Below are positions 21,811 through 32,943 of a stretch of 39,883 bases of DNA, piece after piece. The notes beneath the pieces are model-generated. The model saw only the letters and a list, made by a program, of their open reading frames with translations. It searched no databases and was not told the DNA's origin. The DNA is taken from assembly GCA_030431695.1 (NCBI GenBank), contig JAUIIU010000023.1, positions 1 to 39,883 on the forward strand, read 5' to 3'. Made by a program: the position numbers and the translations under genes. Position 1 is the first letter of the stretch. Each line of letters begins with the position of its first letter. Source of the DNA: Bacteroidia bacterium (GTDB lineage: Bacteria; Bacteroidota; Bacteroidia; Flavobacteriales; Flavobacteriaceae).

Positions 21811-22332
21811 ATGACTAGAGAAGAAAAATCACAAGTTATTGAAAATTTGACTGCTCAGTTGGCTGAGAACACTACCATTTATTTGGCGGATATCTCGGGC
21901 TTGGATGCAGGAACCACTTCAAATTTACGTCGCGCTTGTTTCAAAGCGGGAGTGAAGTTGAGTGTTGTGAAGAACACCTTGCTTTCAAAGGCAATGGAGA
22001 GTGCCGAAAAAGACTTCGGGGATCTGTCCCAGGTACTTAAAGGTAATACCTCTCTTATGTTTTCTGAAACAGGGAACGCTCCGGCAAAAGTGATCAAGGA
22101 ATTCAGAAAGAAATCCGACAGACCACTACTTAAAGGAGCATACATTGAGGAAGCTGTTTACATTGGTGACGAACAACTCGATAACCTTGTAAATATCAAA
22201 TCCAAAGAAGAAGTTATTGGAGATATTATCGGCTTACTTCAGTCTCCTGCCAAGAATGTTATCTCTGCGCTTAAGAGCGGTGGAGGTACACTTGCGGGAA
22301 TTGTTAAAACCCTTTCGGAAAGAGAAGGTTAA
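21811..22332 (+). CDS. rplJ: 50S ribosomal protein uL10
   Basis: 173 residues. The N-terminal rRNA-binding domain starts MTREEKSQVIENLTAQLAE and includes LRRACFKAGVKLSVVKNTLLSKAM. A C-terminal helix follows that carries the L7/L12 dimers. It starts 11 nt after rplA, so no long leader exists for the L10 autoregulation known from enterobacteria. Confidence 0.95.
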   Translation: MTREEKSQVIENLTAQLAENTTIYLADISGLDAGTTSNLRRACFKAGVKLSVVKNTLLSKAMESAEKDFGDLSQVLKGNTSLMFSETGNAPAKVIKEFRKKSDRPLLKGAYIEEAVYIGDEQLDNLVNIKSKEEVIGDIIGLLQSPAKNVISALKSGGGTLAGIVKTLSEREG

Positions 22333-22383
22333 TTATTTAGCACTAATTAAACTATAAATACAATTTTATTAAAACGATAGAAA

Positions 22384-22761
22384 ATGGCAGATTTAAAAGA
22401 TTTCGCAGAACAGTTGGTTAACTTGACCGTAAAAGAAGTAAACGAGTTAGCTGATATACTAAAAGAAGAATATGGTATCGAGCCAGCTGCTGCTGCAGTA
22501 GCTGTTGCTGCCGGTGGTGGTGCCGCTGGTGGTGATGCCGAAGAAGAAAAGTCTGAATTCGACGTAATTCTTACAGCCGCTGGAGCTTCTAAGCTTGCAG
22601 TTGTTAAACTTGTAAAAGAACTTACAGGTGCAGGTCTTAAAGACGCTAAAGAATTAGTTGATAACGCTCCATCTCCGATCAAAGAAGGTGTTGCAAAAGA
22701 CGAAGCTGAAGCACTAAAAGCTCAGTTAGAAGAAGCCGGAGCTGAGGTTGAGCTTAAATAA
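22384..22761 (+). CDS. rplL: 50S ribosomal protein bL12 (L7/L12)
   Basis: 125 residues. An N-terminal dimerisation domain ([31 protein letters not shown]) is followed by an Ala/Gly-rich flexible hinge with a short acidic run ([15 protein letters not shown]). The C-terminal factor-binding domain contains [24 protein letters not shown]. It is the multi-copy stalk protein that recruits EF-Tu and EF-G. A strong hairpin separates it from rpoB. Confidence 0.97.
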   Translation: MADLKDFAEQLVNLTVKEVNELADILKEEYGIEPAAAAVAVAAGGGAAGGDAEEEKSEFDVILTAAGASKLAVVKLVKELTGAGLKDAKELVDNAPSPIKEGVAKDEAEALKAQLEEAGAEVELK

Positions 22762-22784
22762 GCTCGCTGAGTTCCAAACCTTAA

Positions 22785-22822
22785 GGTTTAGGCCTTCCGC
22801 CAAAGGCGGATGGGCCTAAACC
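22785..22822 (+). promoter_or_regulatory. Long intercistronic hairpin between rplL and rpoB
   Basis: GGTTTAGGCC (22785-22794) pairs with GGCCTAAACC (22813-22822), and inside it TCCGCC (22796-22801) pairs with GGCGGA (22805-22810) around an AAA loop, about 16 bp in all. Only ATTTT follows. The position is where other bacteria have an attenuator or RNase III site that lowers rpoBC expression relative to rplL. Confidence 0.75.
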
Positions 22823-22897
22823 ATTTTGCGTATATAAAGGTTTACAGTTTTTGAGTATACGCCGTCACTGTTTATTTAATTAAAATTCCGTCCGTAG

Positions 22898-25800
22898 ATG
22901 TCAGCAACGCAAACTGAAAGATTGAATTTTTCCTCTGTGCAGAACAAGCCGGAATACCCCGACTTTTTGGACATCCAGATCAAATCCTTCCAGGATTTCT
23001 TCCAACTGGAAACTAAATCAGAAGAAAGAGGCAACGAAGGTCTGTATAAGACTTTCATGGAAAACTTTCCAATTACTGATACCCGTAATCAATTCGTACT
23101 AGAATTCTTAGACTACTTCGTGGATCCTCCTAGATATTCCATCCAGGAGTGTATTGAGCGCGGATTGACCTACAGCGTACCTCTCAAGGCGCGCCTGAAA
23201 CTTTATTGTACCGACGAAGAGCACGAAGATTTTGAAACCATAGTTCAGGATGTTTATCTTGGAACCATCCCTTATATGACTCCTAGCGGGACGTTCTGTA
23301 TCAATGGTGCCGAACGTGTGGTTGTTTCACAATTGCACCGTTCACCCGGTGTGTTCTTTGGTCAGTCATTCCACGCAAATGGTACCAAGCTGTATTCGGC
23401 ACGTGTAATTCCTTTCAAGGGATCATGGATCGAATTCGCTACCGATATCAACAGCGTGATGTACGCCTATATTGATAGGAAGAAAAAATTACCGGTAACA
23501 ACCCTTTTCCGAGCCATCGGTTTCGAGCGTGATAAGGATATTCTGGAGATATTCGATCTTGCTGAAGAAGTAAAAGCAACCAAGACCGGCCTGAAGAAAT
23601 ACATGGGCCGCAAACTGGCTGCTCGTGTGCTTAAGACATGGCACGAGGATTTCGTAGATGAAGATACAGGTGAAGTTGTATCCATCGAACGTAACGAGAT
23701 CATCCTGGACAGGGATACTGTTCTTGAGAAGGAGCATATCGAAGAGATACTCGAATCAGGTTCCAAAACGATCCTGCTTCACAAGGAAGACAACCAGATG
23801 GCAGATTATGCCATCATCCACAATACCCTGCAGAAGGATCCTACAAACTCCGAAAAAGAAGCAGTAGAGCACATCTACAGGCAATTGCGTAATGCCGAAC
23901 CACCAGATGAGGAGACCGCGCGCGGGATCATCAATAAGCTGTTTTTCAGTGACCAGCGATACAACCTGGGTGAAGTTGGGCGTTACCGAATGAACAAAAA
24001 ACTGGGTCTTGATATCGAAATGGAGAAGCAGGTGCTTACCAAGGAAGATATCATCACCATCGTTAAATACCTGATCGAGCTGATCAACTCAAAGGCTGAG
24101 ATCGATGATATCGACCACCTTAGTAACCGTCGTGTCAGGACCGTTGGTGAGCAGTTATCCGCTCAGTTCGGTGTTGGACTTGCCCGTATGGCCAGGACCA
24201 TCCGTGAGCGTATGAACGTTCGTGATAACGAGGTGTTTACACCTATCGACCTGATCAACGCCAAGACACTTTCGTCTGTGATCAATTCTTTCTTCGGAAC
24301 GAACCAGCTCTCCCAGTTCATGGATCAAACCAATCCGCTGGCAGAGATCACACATAAACGTCGTCTGTCTGCTCTTGGACCCGGAGGTCTTTCTCGTGAA
24401 AGAGCCGGTTTCGAGGTACGTGACGTTCACTATACCCACTACGGAAGATTGTGTCCGATCGAAACCCCGGAAGGACCGAACATCGGTCTGATCTCCTCAC
24501 TTTCAGTATATGCTAAAGTGAACAACCTCGGATTTATCGAAACTCCGTACAGAAAGGTTGAGAATGGTAAGATCGACCTGAAGAACGAGCCGATCTATCT
24601 TTCCGCAGAAGAAGAGGAAGAAAAACTGATCGCACAGGCAAACATCCCGCTGAAGAAGGACGGAACTATTGACAGCGACCGTGTTATTGCCCGTGAAGAA
24701 GGTGACTTCCCGGTGGTGGAACCTAAGCAGGTAAATTATGCCGACGTAGCGCCTAACCAGATCGCTTCCATCTCGGCGTCGCTTATCCCGTTCCTGGAAC
24801 ACGATGATGCGAACCGTGCATTGATGGGATCGAACATGATGCGTCAGGCAGTACCATTACTGCGTGCCGATGCACCTATCGTAGGTACCGGGCTGGAACG
24901 CCAGGTAGCTTCAGATTCTCGTGTATTGATCAATGCTGAAGGAGATGGTGTGGTAGAGTATGTTGATGCTAACGAGATCGTGATCAAATACGACCGTACC
25001 GACGATGAACGCCTTGTGAGCTTCGATGGGGATAGTAAGACCTACAACCTGATCAAATTCAGAAAAACAAACCAAAGTACTTCCATTAACCTGAAGCCAA
25101 TCGTGAAGAAAGGTGACAGGGTTGCCAAAGGACAGGTGCTTTGCCAGGGATATGCTACCGAGGCAGGTGAACTTGCGCTAGGTAGAAACATGAAGGTTGC
25201 ATTCATGCCTTGGAAGGGATATAACTTCGAGGATGCTATCGTGATCTCGGAGAAAGTGGTTCGTGAGGATATATTCACCTCCATCCACATCGACGAGTAT
25301 TCACTGGAAGTAAGAGACACCAAGCTGGGTAATGAAGAATTGACCAACGATATCCCGAATGTTTCCGAAGAGGCTACAAAAGACCTTGACGAGCACGGAA
25401 TGATCCGTATTGGTGCTGAAGTGAAGCCGGGAGACATCCTTATCGGTAAGATCACTCCAAAGGGAGAAAGCGATCCTACACCGGAAGAAAAACTGCTTCG
25501 TGCGATCTTTGGTGATAAGGCAGGCGATGTGAAAGATGCATCGCTGAAAGCTTCGCCTTCTCTGCGTGGAGTGGTGATCGACAAGAAGTTGTTCGCGAGG
25601 GCGATCAAAGACAAGAGAAAGAGAGCCAAGGATAAGGAAGATATCGCCGAGCTTGAAGCTCGATACGATACCAAGTTCAATGAACTGAAGGACATCCTTG
25701 TTGAAAAGCTCTTTGCGATCGTTGGTGGAAAGACAGCACAGGGCGTTATGAACGACCTGGGTGAGGTGGTATTCCCGAAAGGAAAGAAATACACCCTTAA

Positions 25801-26710
25801 AATGCTGAATGCCGTTGACGACTATACGCACCTAACCGGTGGAACATGGACAACGGACGATGCCACCAACAGCATGGTGAAAGATCTGATGCACAATTAC
25901 AAGATCAAGGAAAACGACCTTCAGGGGAACCTGAGACGTGAGAAGTTCACCATCTCTGTAGGTGATGAACTACCTTCCGGTATCCTGAAACTTGCTAAAG
26001 TATATATCGCCAAGAAGCGTAAGCTGAAAGTTGGTGATAAGATGGCGGGACGTCACGGAAACAAAGGTATCGTTGCCCGTATCGTTAGGGAAGAGGATAT
26101 GCCATTCCTTGAAGACGGTACGCCTGTGGATATCGTGTTGAACCCGCTTGGGGTTCCATCGCGTATGAACATCGGGCAGATCTACGAAACCGTACTCGGT
26201 TGGGCCGGCCAGAAACTGGATCAGCGTTATGCAACACCAATTTTTGATGGTGCTACGCTGGATCAGATCAACGAGCTTACCGATAAGGCGGGAATTCCAA
26301 GATTCGGACATACTTATCTGTACGATGGTGGAACCGGTGAGCGTTTCGATCAGCCAGCAACTGTTGGTGTGATCTATATGCTGAAACTGGGTCACATGGT
26401 TGATGATAAGATGCACGCCAGATCCATTGGTCCTTACTCACTTATCACTCAGCAACCGCTTGGTGGTAAAGCACAATTTGGTGGTCAGCGATTTGGGGAA
26501 ATGGAAGTTTGGGCACTTGAAGCGTATGGAGCTTCAAGTACTCTGCGTGAGATCCTGACGGTTAAGTCGGATGACGTGATCGGCCGTGCCAAGACTTACG
26601 AATCCATCGTAAAAGGTGAAGCCATGCCTGAACCCGGATTACCGGAATCTTTCAACGTACTGATGCACGAACTGAAAGGTCTGGGTCTGGATATCAGATT
26701 AGAAGAATAG
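22898..26710 (+). CDS. rpoB: DNA-directed RNA polymerase subunit beta
   Basis: 1270 residues, the usual length in this phylum. The rifampicin pocket begins at about residue 465 ([20 protein letters not shown], then [14 protein letters not shown]), and the Asp, His and Ser positions most often mutated in resistant strains are wild type. Further conserved blocks are [44 protein letters not shown] and the C-terminal [28 protein letters not shown]. It forms one side of the active-site cleft. It follows the rplL hairpin and is separated from rpoC by 98 nt holding another hairpin. Confidence 0.98.
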   Translation: MSATQTERLNFSSVQNKPEYPDFLDIQIKSFQDFFQLETKSEERGNEGLYKTFMENFPITDTRNQFVLEFLDYFVDPPRYSIQECIERGLTYSVPLKARLKLYCTDEEHEDFETIVQDVYLGTIPYMTPSGTFCINGAERVVVSQLHRSPGVFFGQSFHANGTKLYSARVIPFKGSWIEFATDINSVMYAYIDRKKKLPVTTLFRAIGFERDKDILEIFDLAEEVKATKTGLKKYMGRKLAARVLKTWHEDFVDEDTGEVVSIERNEIILDRDTVLEKEHIEEILESGSKTILLHKEDNQMADYAIIHNTLQKDPTNSEKEAVEHIYRQLRNAEPPDEETARGIINKLFFSDQRYNLGEVGRYRMNKKLGLDIEMEKQVLTKEDIITIVKYLIELINSKAEIDDIDHLSNRRVRTVGEQLSAQFGVGLARMARTIRERMNVRDNEVFTPIDLINAKTLSSVINSFFGTNQLSQFMDQTNPLAEITHKRRLSALGPGGLSRERAGFEVRDVHYTHYGRLCPIETPEGPNIGLISSLSVYAKVNNLGFIETPYRKVENGKIDLKNEPIYLSAEEEEEKLIAQANIPLKKDGTIDSDRVIAREEGDFPVVEPKQVNYADVAPNQIASISASLIPFLEHDDANRALMGSNMMRQAVPLLRADAPIVGTGLERQVASDSRVLINAEGDGVVEYVDANEIVIKYDRTDDERLVSFDGDSKTYNLIKFRKTNQSTSINLKPIVKKGDRVAKGQVLCQGYATEAGELALGRNMKVAFMPWKGYNFEDAIVISEKVVREDIFTSIHIDEYSLEVRDTKLGNEELTNDIPNVSEEATKDLDEHGMIRIGAEVKPGDILIGKITPKGESDPTPEEKLLRAIFGDKAGDVKDASLKASPSLRGVVIDKKLFARAIKDKRKRAKDKEDIAELEARYDTKFNELKDILVEKLFAIVGGKTAQGVMNDLGEVVFPKGKKYTLKMLNAVDDYTHLTGGTWTTDDATNSMVKDLMHNYKIKENDLQGNLRREKFTISVGDELPSGILKLAKVYIAKKRKLKVGDKMAGRHGNKGIVARIVREEDMPFLEDGTPVDIVLNPLGVPSRMNIGQIYETVLGWAGQKLDQRYATPIFDGATLDQINELTDKAGIPRFGHTYLYDGGTGERFDQPATVGVIYMLKLGHMVDDKMHARSIGPYSLITQQPLGGKAQFGGQRFGEMEVWALEAYGASSTLREILTVKSDDVIGRAKTYESIVKGEAMPEPGLPESFNVLMHELKGLGLDIRLEE

Positions 26711-26717
26711 AAGGAGA

Positions 26718-26735
26718 TCCCGCCTAAGGGCGGGA
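26718..26735 (+). promoter_or_regulatory. Hairpin between rpoB and rpoC
   Basis: TCCCGCC (26718-26724) pairs with GGCGGGA (26729-26735) around a TAAG loop, 8 nt after the rpoB stop. No T-run follows, so it is more likely to protect or process the mRNA than to terminate it. Confidence 0.6.
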
Positions 26736-26808
26736 ATACTTCCGATGTTCAGCTGGAGTGAAACAACACTCCTAAATCAAATAACAACAACGCATAGTAC
26801 ATAGCATT

Positions 26809-29800
26809 ATGGCAAGAAATAAAGAAAACACAGTACAGAAATTCAATAAAATCTCGATTGGTTTAGCATCTCCGGAATCCATTCTGGCAGAATCCAGGGG
26901 AGAGGTGCTGAAGCCTGAAACGATCAATTACCGTACGCACAAGCCTGAGCGTGACGGACTTTTCTGTGAACGCATCTTTGGTCCCGTGAAGGATTATGAA
27001 TGTGCCTGTGGTAAATATAAACGTATACGATACAAGGGTATCGTTTGTGACCGATGTGGTGTGGAAGTGACCGAGAAGAAGGTACGTCGTGACCGTGTTG
27101 GACACATCAACCTGGTAGTGCCGGTTGCCCATATCTGGTATTTCCGTTCGCTGCCGAACAAGATCGGTTACCTGCTTGGTCTTCCTTCCAAGAAACTGGA
27201 TATGATCATCTACTACGAACGTTACGTGGTGATCCAGCCGGGAATTGCAAAGAATGAGGAAGGAGAACCTGTACAGAAAATGGATTTCCTTACTGAAGAG
27301 GAGTACCTGAATATCCTGGATTCTCTTCCGCAGGAAAACTTATACCTGGAAGATAGCGATCCGAACAAATTCATCGCGAAGATGGGTGCGGAATGTCTGA
27401 TCGACCTGTTGAATCGCATCGATCTGGACAGCCTGTCTTTTGAACTGCGTCACAAGGCGAATAACGAGACTTCCAAGCAACGTAAGACCGAAGCGCTAAA
27501 ACGACTTCAGGTTGTGGAAGCACTTCGCGACGCTAATAAGAATCGAGAGAACCGTCCCGAGTGGATGATCATGAAGGTAGTACCTGTGATCCCGCCTGAA
27601 TTGCGACCACTAGTGCCGCTGGATGGAGGACGATTTGCGACTTCCGATCTCAATGACCTGTATCGTCGTGTGATCATCCGTAATAACCGTCTGAAGCGTC
27701 TGATGGAGATAAAAGCTCCTGAAGTGATCCTGAGAAACGAGAAGCGTATGCTTCAGGAATCTGTGGATTCGCTGTTTGATAACACACGTAAGTCTTCAGC
27801 AGTAAAAACAGATAGTAACCGTCCGCTTAAGTCACTTTCCGACTCATTAAAAGGAAAACAAGGACGATTCCGTCAGAACCTTCTTGGTAAACGTGTTGAT
27901 TACTCGGCGCGTTCTGTTATTGTTGTAGGTCCTGAATTGAAACTATACGAGTGTGGTCTTCCGAAGGATATGGCTGCCGAACTATACAAGCCTTTCGTGA
28001 TCCGAAAGCTGATCGAAAGAGGTATCGTCAAAACAGTAAAGAGTGCCAAGAAGATCATCGATAAGAAAGAACCAGTGGTTTGGGATATTCTTGAAAATGT
28101 ACTGAAAGGACACCCGGTTCTTCTGAACCGTGCCCCTACGCTGCATAGACTTGGTATCCAGGCGTTTCAACCAAAACTGATCGAAGGTAAAGCGATCCAG
28201 TTGCACCCGTTGGTGTGTACTGCGTTCAACGCCGACTTCGACGGTGACCAGATGGCGGTACACCTTCCACTTGGTCCGGAAGCGATCCTGGAAGCACAGC
28301 TCTTAATGCTTGCTTCTCACAACATCCTTAACCCTGCGAATGGATCACCGGTTGCGGTACCATCTCAGGATATGGTATTAGGTCTTTATTATATGACCAA
28401 GCTGAGGAAATCCACCGATGAAGAGAAGGTGTTAGGAGAAGGACTCACTTTCTATTCTCCGGAAGAAGCGTTTATAGCTTACAATGAGAAGAAAGTTGAC
28501 CTTAATGCAGAGATCAAGGTAAGAACCAAGGACTTCAATGAAGAAGGCGAATTGGTTAACCAGATCATTACAACCACTGTTGGAAGGGTGATATTCAATG
28601 ACAAGGTGCCGGAAGAAGCAGGATACGTGAACGAGGTTCTTACCAAGAAGTCACTGCGTGATATAATTGGGAAGATCCTTAAAGTAACCAGTGTTCCTGT
28701 AACTGCAGGATTCCTTGATGAGATAAAAGACCTTGGATATAAATTCGCATTTGAAGGAGGATTGTCCTTTAGTTTAGGTGATATTATTATTCCTGAAGAA
28801 AAACAATCCATGATCGATAGTGCGAACACACAGGTGGATGGTATTATCGCAAATTACAATATGGGTCTGATCACCAATAACGAGCGTTATAACCAGGTGA
28901 TCGATATTTGGACAGCCACGAATGCCGAACTTACCGAACTCTCTATGAAACGTATCCGTGAGGATCAGCAAGGGTTCAACTCGGTGTATATGATGCTTGA
29001 CTCCGGGGCGAGGGGATCCAAAGAACAGATCCGACAGCTTACCGGGATGCGTGGACTGATGGCAAAACCGAAGAAGTCTAACTCCGGTGGAGGTGAGATC
29101 ATTGAGAACCCGATTCTTTCTAACTTTAAGGAAGGACTGTCAATTCTCGAATACTTTATCTCTACTCACGGTGCTCGTAAGGGTCTTGCCGATACGGCCT
29201 TGAAAACGGCGGATGCAGGTTACCTGACCCGTCGTCTTGTGGACGTTTCGCAGGATGTGATCATCAATGAGGAGGATTGTGGCACACTAAGAGGAATTGA
29301 AGTGTCTGCACTTAAGAAGAATGAAGAGGTTGTAGAGACCCTGATGGAAAGGATAGTGGGACGAACTTCACTGATCGATGTTTATCACCCACTTACCAAG
29401 GATCTCCTTGTGGCAGCGGGCGACCATATCAGCGAAGAGGTTGCACAGGCTATTTCGGATTCTCCTATCGAGACAATCGAAGTACGTTCCGCTCTGACCT
29501 GTGAGGCTAAAAAGGGTATCTGTGCACAATGTTACGGCCGAAACCTGGCAACCAATAAAATGGTTCAGCGAGGGGAAGCTGTAGGTGTTGTTGCTGCCCA
29601 GTCCATTGGAGAGCCTGGAACCCAGCTTACGCTGCGTACATTCCACGTGGGTGGTATTGCAGGTAACATTTCCGAAGAGAACAAACTCGTTACCAAGTTT
29701 GCCGGAAAAGCCGAGATCGAAGATCTTAAGACGGTAAAAGGAGAGGATAACGAAGGAAATACAGTAGATATCGTGATATCGAGAACTTCTGAGATCAAAT

Positions 29801-31107
29801 TGATCGATGAGAAGACAGGAATCACCTTGAGTACCAATAACATCCCTTATGGTTCCAGCATTTATGTGAAGAACGGACAGAAACTGAAAGAAGGAACGGT
29901 TGTTTGCCAGTGGGATCCGTATAACGGTGTGATCATTTCTGAATTTGCCGGTAAGATCCGTTATGAGAATATCGAACAGGGTATTACCTACCAGGTTGAG
30001 ATAGATGAGCAGACCGGATTCCAGGAAAAAGTGATATCCGAATCAAGAGACAAGAAGAAGATACCAACACTTCATATCCTTGGGAAGAAGGACGAAGTGA
30101 TCCGTTCTTACAACCTGCCGGTGGGAGCTCACCTTATGGTAGACGATGGAGATAAGATCAAGATCGGAAAGATCCTTGTGAAGATCCCGCGTAAATCTGC
30201 CAAGGCTGGTGATATTACAGGAGGTCTGCCACGTGTTACCGAATTGTTCGAAGCACGTAATCCTTCGAATCCTGCGGTAGTTAGTGAGATCGACGGTGTG
30301 GTTTCCTTCGGAAAGATCAAACGTGGTAACCGCGAGATCATCATCGAATCAAAACTAGGTGATATCAAGAAGTATCTTGTGAAGCTTTCGAACCAGATCC
30401 TGGTACAGGAGAATGACTATGTGCGTGCAGGTATGCCGTTATCGGACGGATCCATCACGCCGGAGGATATCCTTCGTATCAAAGGGCCGTCTGCAGTTCA
30501 GCAGTACCTTGTGAATGAAGTGCAGGAGGTTTACCGACTGCAGGGTGTAAAGATCAACGATAAACACTTTGAAGTAGTTGTTCGTCAGATGATGAGAAAG
30601 GTTCAGATCGTGGATAGTGGTGATACTACATTCCTTGAGAACCAACTCGCTCATAAAGATGACTTCATCGAGGAGAACGACAAGATCTTCGGAATGAAGG
30701 TAGTTGAGAGCGCAGGTGAAAGTGAGAAACTGAAAGAAGGTCAGATCATTACACCTCGTGAATTGCGAGATGAGAACTCGATTCTTCGCAGAGCCGATAA
30801 AGCCCTTGTAGAAGCCAGGGATGCTGTTCCTGCAACTGCAACACCTATACTGCAAGGTATCACGCGCGCATCGCTTCAGACCAAATCGTTCATTTCGGCG
30901 GCTTCCTTCCAGGAGACCACTAAAGTACTGAACGAGGCTGCAGTGAGTGGAAAAGTTGATACACTTGAAGGATTGAAGGAGAATGTGATCGTTGGTCACA
31001 AGATCCCTGCCGGAACCGGTATGAGAAACTACGATACGATCATCGTAGGTTCCAAAGAGGAACTGGAGGAGATGACCCGCGAGAAACAAGAAGTAAATTA
31101 CAATTAA
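26809..31107 (+). CDS. rpoC: DNA-directed RNA polymerase subunit beta'
   Basis: 1432 residues. Zinc-binding domain 1 uses Cys65, 67, 80 and 83 ([14 protein letters not shown]). The catalytic magnesium motif [12 protein letters not shown] places Asp476, 478 and 480 at the active site. The bridge-helix/trigger-loop region and the second zinc site ([21 protein letters not shown]) follow, then [20 protein letters not shown]. It is the catalytic subunit of RNA polymerase. It ends with a hairpin and a DUF3467 gene, as usual in Bacteroidota. Confidence 0.98.
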   Translation: MARNKENTVQKFNKISIGLASPESILAESRGEVLKPETINYRTHKPERDGLFCERIFGPVKDYECACGKYKRIRYKGIVCDRCGVEVTEKKVRRDRVGHINLVVPVAHIWYFRSLPNKIGYLLGLPSKKLDMIIYYERYVVIQPGIAKNEEGEPVQKMDFLTEEEYLNILDSLPQENLYLEDSDPNKFIAKMGAECLIDLLNRIDLDSLSFELRHKANNETSKQRKTEALKRLQVVEALRDANKNRENRPEWMIMKVVPVIPPELRPLVPLDGGRFATSDLNDLYRRVIIRNNRLKRLMEIKAPEVILRNEKRMLQESVDSLFDNTRKSSAVKTDSNRPLKSLSDSLKGKQGRFRQNLLGKRVDYSARSVIVVGPELKLYECGLPKDMAAELYKPFVIRKLIERGIVKTVKSAKKIIDKKEPVVWDILENVLKGHPVLLNRAPTLHRLGIQAFQPKLIEGKAIQLHPLVCTAFNADFDGDQMAVHLPLGPEAILEAQLLMLASHNILNPANGSPVAVPSQDMVLGLYYMTKLRKSTDEEKVLGEGLTFYSPEEAFIAYNEKKVDLNAEIKVRTKDFNEEGELVNQIITTTVGRVIFNDKVPEEAGYVNEVLTKKSLRDIIGKILKVTSVPVTAGFLDEIKDLGYKFAFEGGLSFSLGDIIIPEEKQSMIDSANTQVDGIIANYNMGLITNNERYNQVIDIWTATNAELTELSMKRIREDQQGFNSVYMMLDSGARGSKEQIRQLTGMRGLMAKPKKSNSGGGEIIENPILSNFKEGLSILEYFISTHGARKGLADTALKTADAGYLTRRLVDVSQDVIINEEDCGTLRGIEVSALKKNEEVVETLMERIVGRTSLIDVYHPLTKDLLVAAGDHISEEVAQAISDSPIETIEVRSALTCEAKKGICAQCYGRNLATNKMVQRGEAVGVVAAQSIGEPGTQLTLRTFHVGGIAGNISEENKLVTKFAGKAEIEDLKTVKGEDNEGNTVDIVISRTSEIKLIDEKTGITLSTNNIPYGSSIYVKNGQKLKEGTVVCQWDPYNGVIISEFAGKIRYENIEQGITYQVEIDEQTGFQEKVISESRDKKKIPTLHILGKKDEVIRSYNLPVGAHLMVDDGDKIKIGKILVKIPRKSAKAGDITGGLPRVTELFEARNPSNPAVVSEIDGVVSFGKIKRGNREIIIESKLGDIKKYLVKLSNQILVQENDYVRAGMPLSDGSITPEDILRIKGPSAVQQYLVNEVQEVYRLQGVKINDKHFEVVVRQMMRKVQIVDSGDTTFLENQLAHKDDFIEENDKIFGMKVVESAGESEKLKEGQIITPRELRDENSILRRADKALVEARDAVPATATPILQGITRASLQTKSFISAASFQETTKVLNEAAVSGKVDTLEGLKENVIVGHKIPAGTGMRNYDTIIVGSKEELEEMTREKQEVNYN

Positions 31108-31113
31108 TCATAG

Positions 31114-31143
31114 ATCTTGCGCTCCTCAACAGGGGCGCAAGAT
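31114..31143 (+). promoter_or_regulatory. Hairpin between rpoC and the DUF3467 gene
   Basis: ATCTTGCGC (31114-31122) pairs perfectly with GCGCAAGAT (31135-31143). The tail GTTTAAT is weak for a terminator, so read-through into the DUF3467 gene 15 nt later is likely. Confidence 0.65.
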
Positions 31144-31158
31144 GTTTAATATCATGTT

Positions 31159-31473
31159 ATGGCGGAAGATAAAAAGCCGAAACAGGCACAGATCAATATA
31201 GAGCTGGATGCGGATATTGCCCAGGGAGTTTATAGTAACCTGGCGATCATCAATCATTCCCAGTCGGAATTTGTTGTGGATTTTGTAACCATTATGCCAG
31301 GAGTGCCAAAGAGCAAAGTGAAATCCAGGATCGTCCTTACACCACAGCATGCGAAGCGATTTCTGAAAGCGTTGGCCGATAATGTGCAGCGGTTTGAAAA
31401 TGCGCACGGTGAGATCAAAGATTATCAGCAACCGCCTATACCGATAAATTTCGGGCCTACGGGCGAAGCATAA
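31159..31473 (+). CDS. DUF3467 family protein
   Basis: A 104-residue cytosolic protein of the DUF3467 family: INIELDADIAQGVYSNLAIINHSQSEFVVDFV, then TIMPGVPKSKVKSRIVLTPQHAKRFLKALADN. The function is unknown. It is regularly found directly after rpoC in Bacteroidota and related phyla, and here follows it by 51 nt with a strong terminator behind it, so it is probably the last gene of the rpo transcript. Confidence 0.88.
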   Translation: MAEDKKPKQAQINIELDADIAQGVYSNLAIINHSQSEFVVDFVTIMPGVPKSKVKSRIVLTPQHAKRFLKALADNVQRFENAHGEIKDYQQPPIPINFGPTGEA

Positions 31474-31483
31474 AACAATTACG

Positions 31484-31508
31484 AACCCTGCTAACGGCAG
31501 GGTTTTTT
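31484..31508 (+). terminator. Rho-independent terminator of the rpo operon
   Basis: AACCCTGC (31484-31491) pairs with GCAGGGTT (31497-31504) around TAACG and runs into TTTTTT. It begins 11 nt after the DUF3467 stop codon. Confidence 0.9.
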
Positions 31509-31686
31509 ATTCTTCAATTATTCTTGACCTGAATTAGTAAGCTGATTATCAAGTGATTTACTCGCAAGTCACCAGATTCCGATTCGGAAAACAATAAATT
31601 TCCTGCTTAATTTGACCTTTGGTCGATTAAAATACACACCATAACGAATATATCGAAAAACATGTAGGAAAATACTGATACAGCTC

Positions 31687-31694
31687 TATATTTG
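31687..31694 (+). promoter_or_regulatory. -7 element before the secreted-protein cassette
   Basis: TATATTTG matches TAnnTTTG exactly and lies 65 nt before the first gene of the cassette. I see no good -33 TTTG at the proper distance. The rest of the 251-nt spacer (31509-31759) shows no gene. Confidence 0.5.
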
Positions 31695-31759
31695 AATCGG
31701 TTTGTAAGCCCCCGCATTTTTACAAACGCACTTATTTACAAGCCACCCAAATTAAGCTT

Positions 31760-32908
31760 ATGGAATCTTTAGCCCCCAAATTAAAGAGATTCACATCGCT
31801 GTGGATGTGTGTAATTCTGGCACTTTTATTCCGGATTACAGGATCAAATGCACAGACCCAGGCACCTTCTGTTCAGACTGGAGTTACCTTCCAGTGGGCG
31901 GATACTCAATCAGTCGATTCAGACCCTGCGACGATCAGCTCAATAACTATAGACGGAACAGTATATAGTTCTTTTGCGGCGCCTTCGTCCTACAAGCTTA
32001 CCCGGTTGGGACCTGATGGTCACTCCTACAACAATATTATTGAGAACGGAACAAATGTCAATACCAGTAGCGCGAACGGCGACTGGGAAACTGATGCTAT
32101 TGCGGCCTTTCAGGACAAGAACCTGAATCACTATTTTCACTCCCACGATAACGGTCGTGATATATGCGATGATTTTTCTGCAGTAGCTACCACCGATGCA
32201 CAAATTCAGTCACTTTCATATTCGCCCGGTATTCCTTCGAATGACGGTGGAATACTTGCGATCACCGAGCGGAACGCGAACAATTGCTACTATATAGCAG
32301 TTTACGGGGTACCTTCGGGAGGAGGTGCCGAGACATTCCTTGGAGATACGTTTGTCCGGGAAAATTCCACTCAATGGGGACCGCTTTTCAATGCCCCTCC
32401 AGCTGGAGTGGACTACTGGAATTCCGGTCGTGTGGTTGAAAATGGCGGAACACTAGGTGTCGCGATATTCGTGCTGGACGATCTTGCGCCGGTTGGTTCG
32501 GTAGTAACCAGAGTAGATCTGATGGCCGCAACTGAAGACCACGGTGATGGTAAGGTGTTCATCGCACAAAAATATGCTACACCAAAGACGGAGACAAGTT
32601 GTATGGATGTCGAATTCAATGGAACCGTTGATGATGGAAATGCACCGGCTGGTTCTACTTTTTCTTTGGTTAGCAGCCCTTCCCCTGCAGGCGAGTCATT
32701 TACTTTCAATTCTGATGGTACATACAGTTATACGCCGTCCGAAGGATTCCTGGGTGACGTGACCTTCGAATATGAAGTGTGTCTGCCCGCACCGAATTCG
32801 GGTATTTGTGACTCATCTACGGTGACGATTACTTATGTAACCTTCCCGAATAATGGCTGTCCGTGTAATTCGGGAGAGGCAGACGGGCCATTGTTGCAAA
32901 CGAACTAA
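31760..32908 (+). CDS. Secreted protein with C-terminal Ig/cadherin-like domain
   Basis: A 382-residue exported protein; the signal peptide ends near residue 32 (GSNAQ). Residues ~35-270 form a domain I cannot assign to a named family (segments DWETDAIAAFQDKNLNHYF, ICDDFSAVATTDAQIQSLSY and GGILAITERNANNCYYIAVYG). I recall similar stretches in other flavobacterial surface proteins. Residues ~275-360 are a cadherin-like/bacterial Ig module (FNGTVDDGNAPAGSTF, NSDGTYSYTPSEGFLGDVTFEYEVC). No T9SS sorting domain is visible: the protein stops at CPCNSGEADGPLLQTN. It is 35 nt upstream of two paralogous secreted genes and is probably cotranscribed with them. Confidence 0.75.
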   Translation: MESLAPKLKRFTSLWMCVILALLFRITGSNAQTQAPSVQTGVTFQWADTQSVDSDPATISSITIDGTVYSSFAAPSSYKLTRLGPDGHSYNNIIENGTNVNTSSANGDWETDAIAAFQDKNLNHYFHSHDNGRDICDDFSAVATTDAQIQSLSYSPGIPSNDGGILAITERNANNCYYIAVYGVPSGGGAETFLGDTFVRENSTQWGPLFNAPPAGVDYWNSGRVVENGGTLGVAIFVLDDLAPVGSVVTRVDLMAATEDHGDGKVFIAQKYATPKTETSCMDVEFNGTVDDGNAPAGSTFSLVSSPSPAGESFTFNSDGTYSYTPSEGFLGDVTFEYEVCLPAPNSGICDSSTVTITYVTFPNNGCPCNSGEADGPLLQTN

Positions 32909-32943
32909 AATTAATTCTGAAAAAACTACTTAAATGCAGCATT

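Noticed and set aside
24270-24420. Possible rifampicin-resistance substitutions in rpoB
   Set aside because: The rifampicin pocket reads as wild type at the commonly mutated Asp, His and Ser positions.
25042-25831. Long minus-strand frames within rpoB (and similar ones in rpoC and tuf)
   Set aside because: They are antisense by-products of strongly biased codon use in conserved genes.
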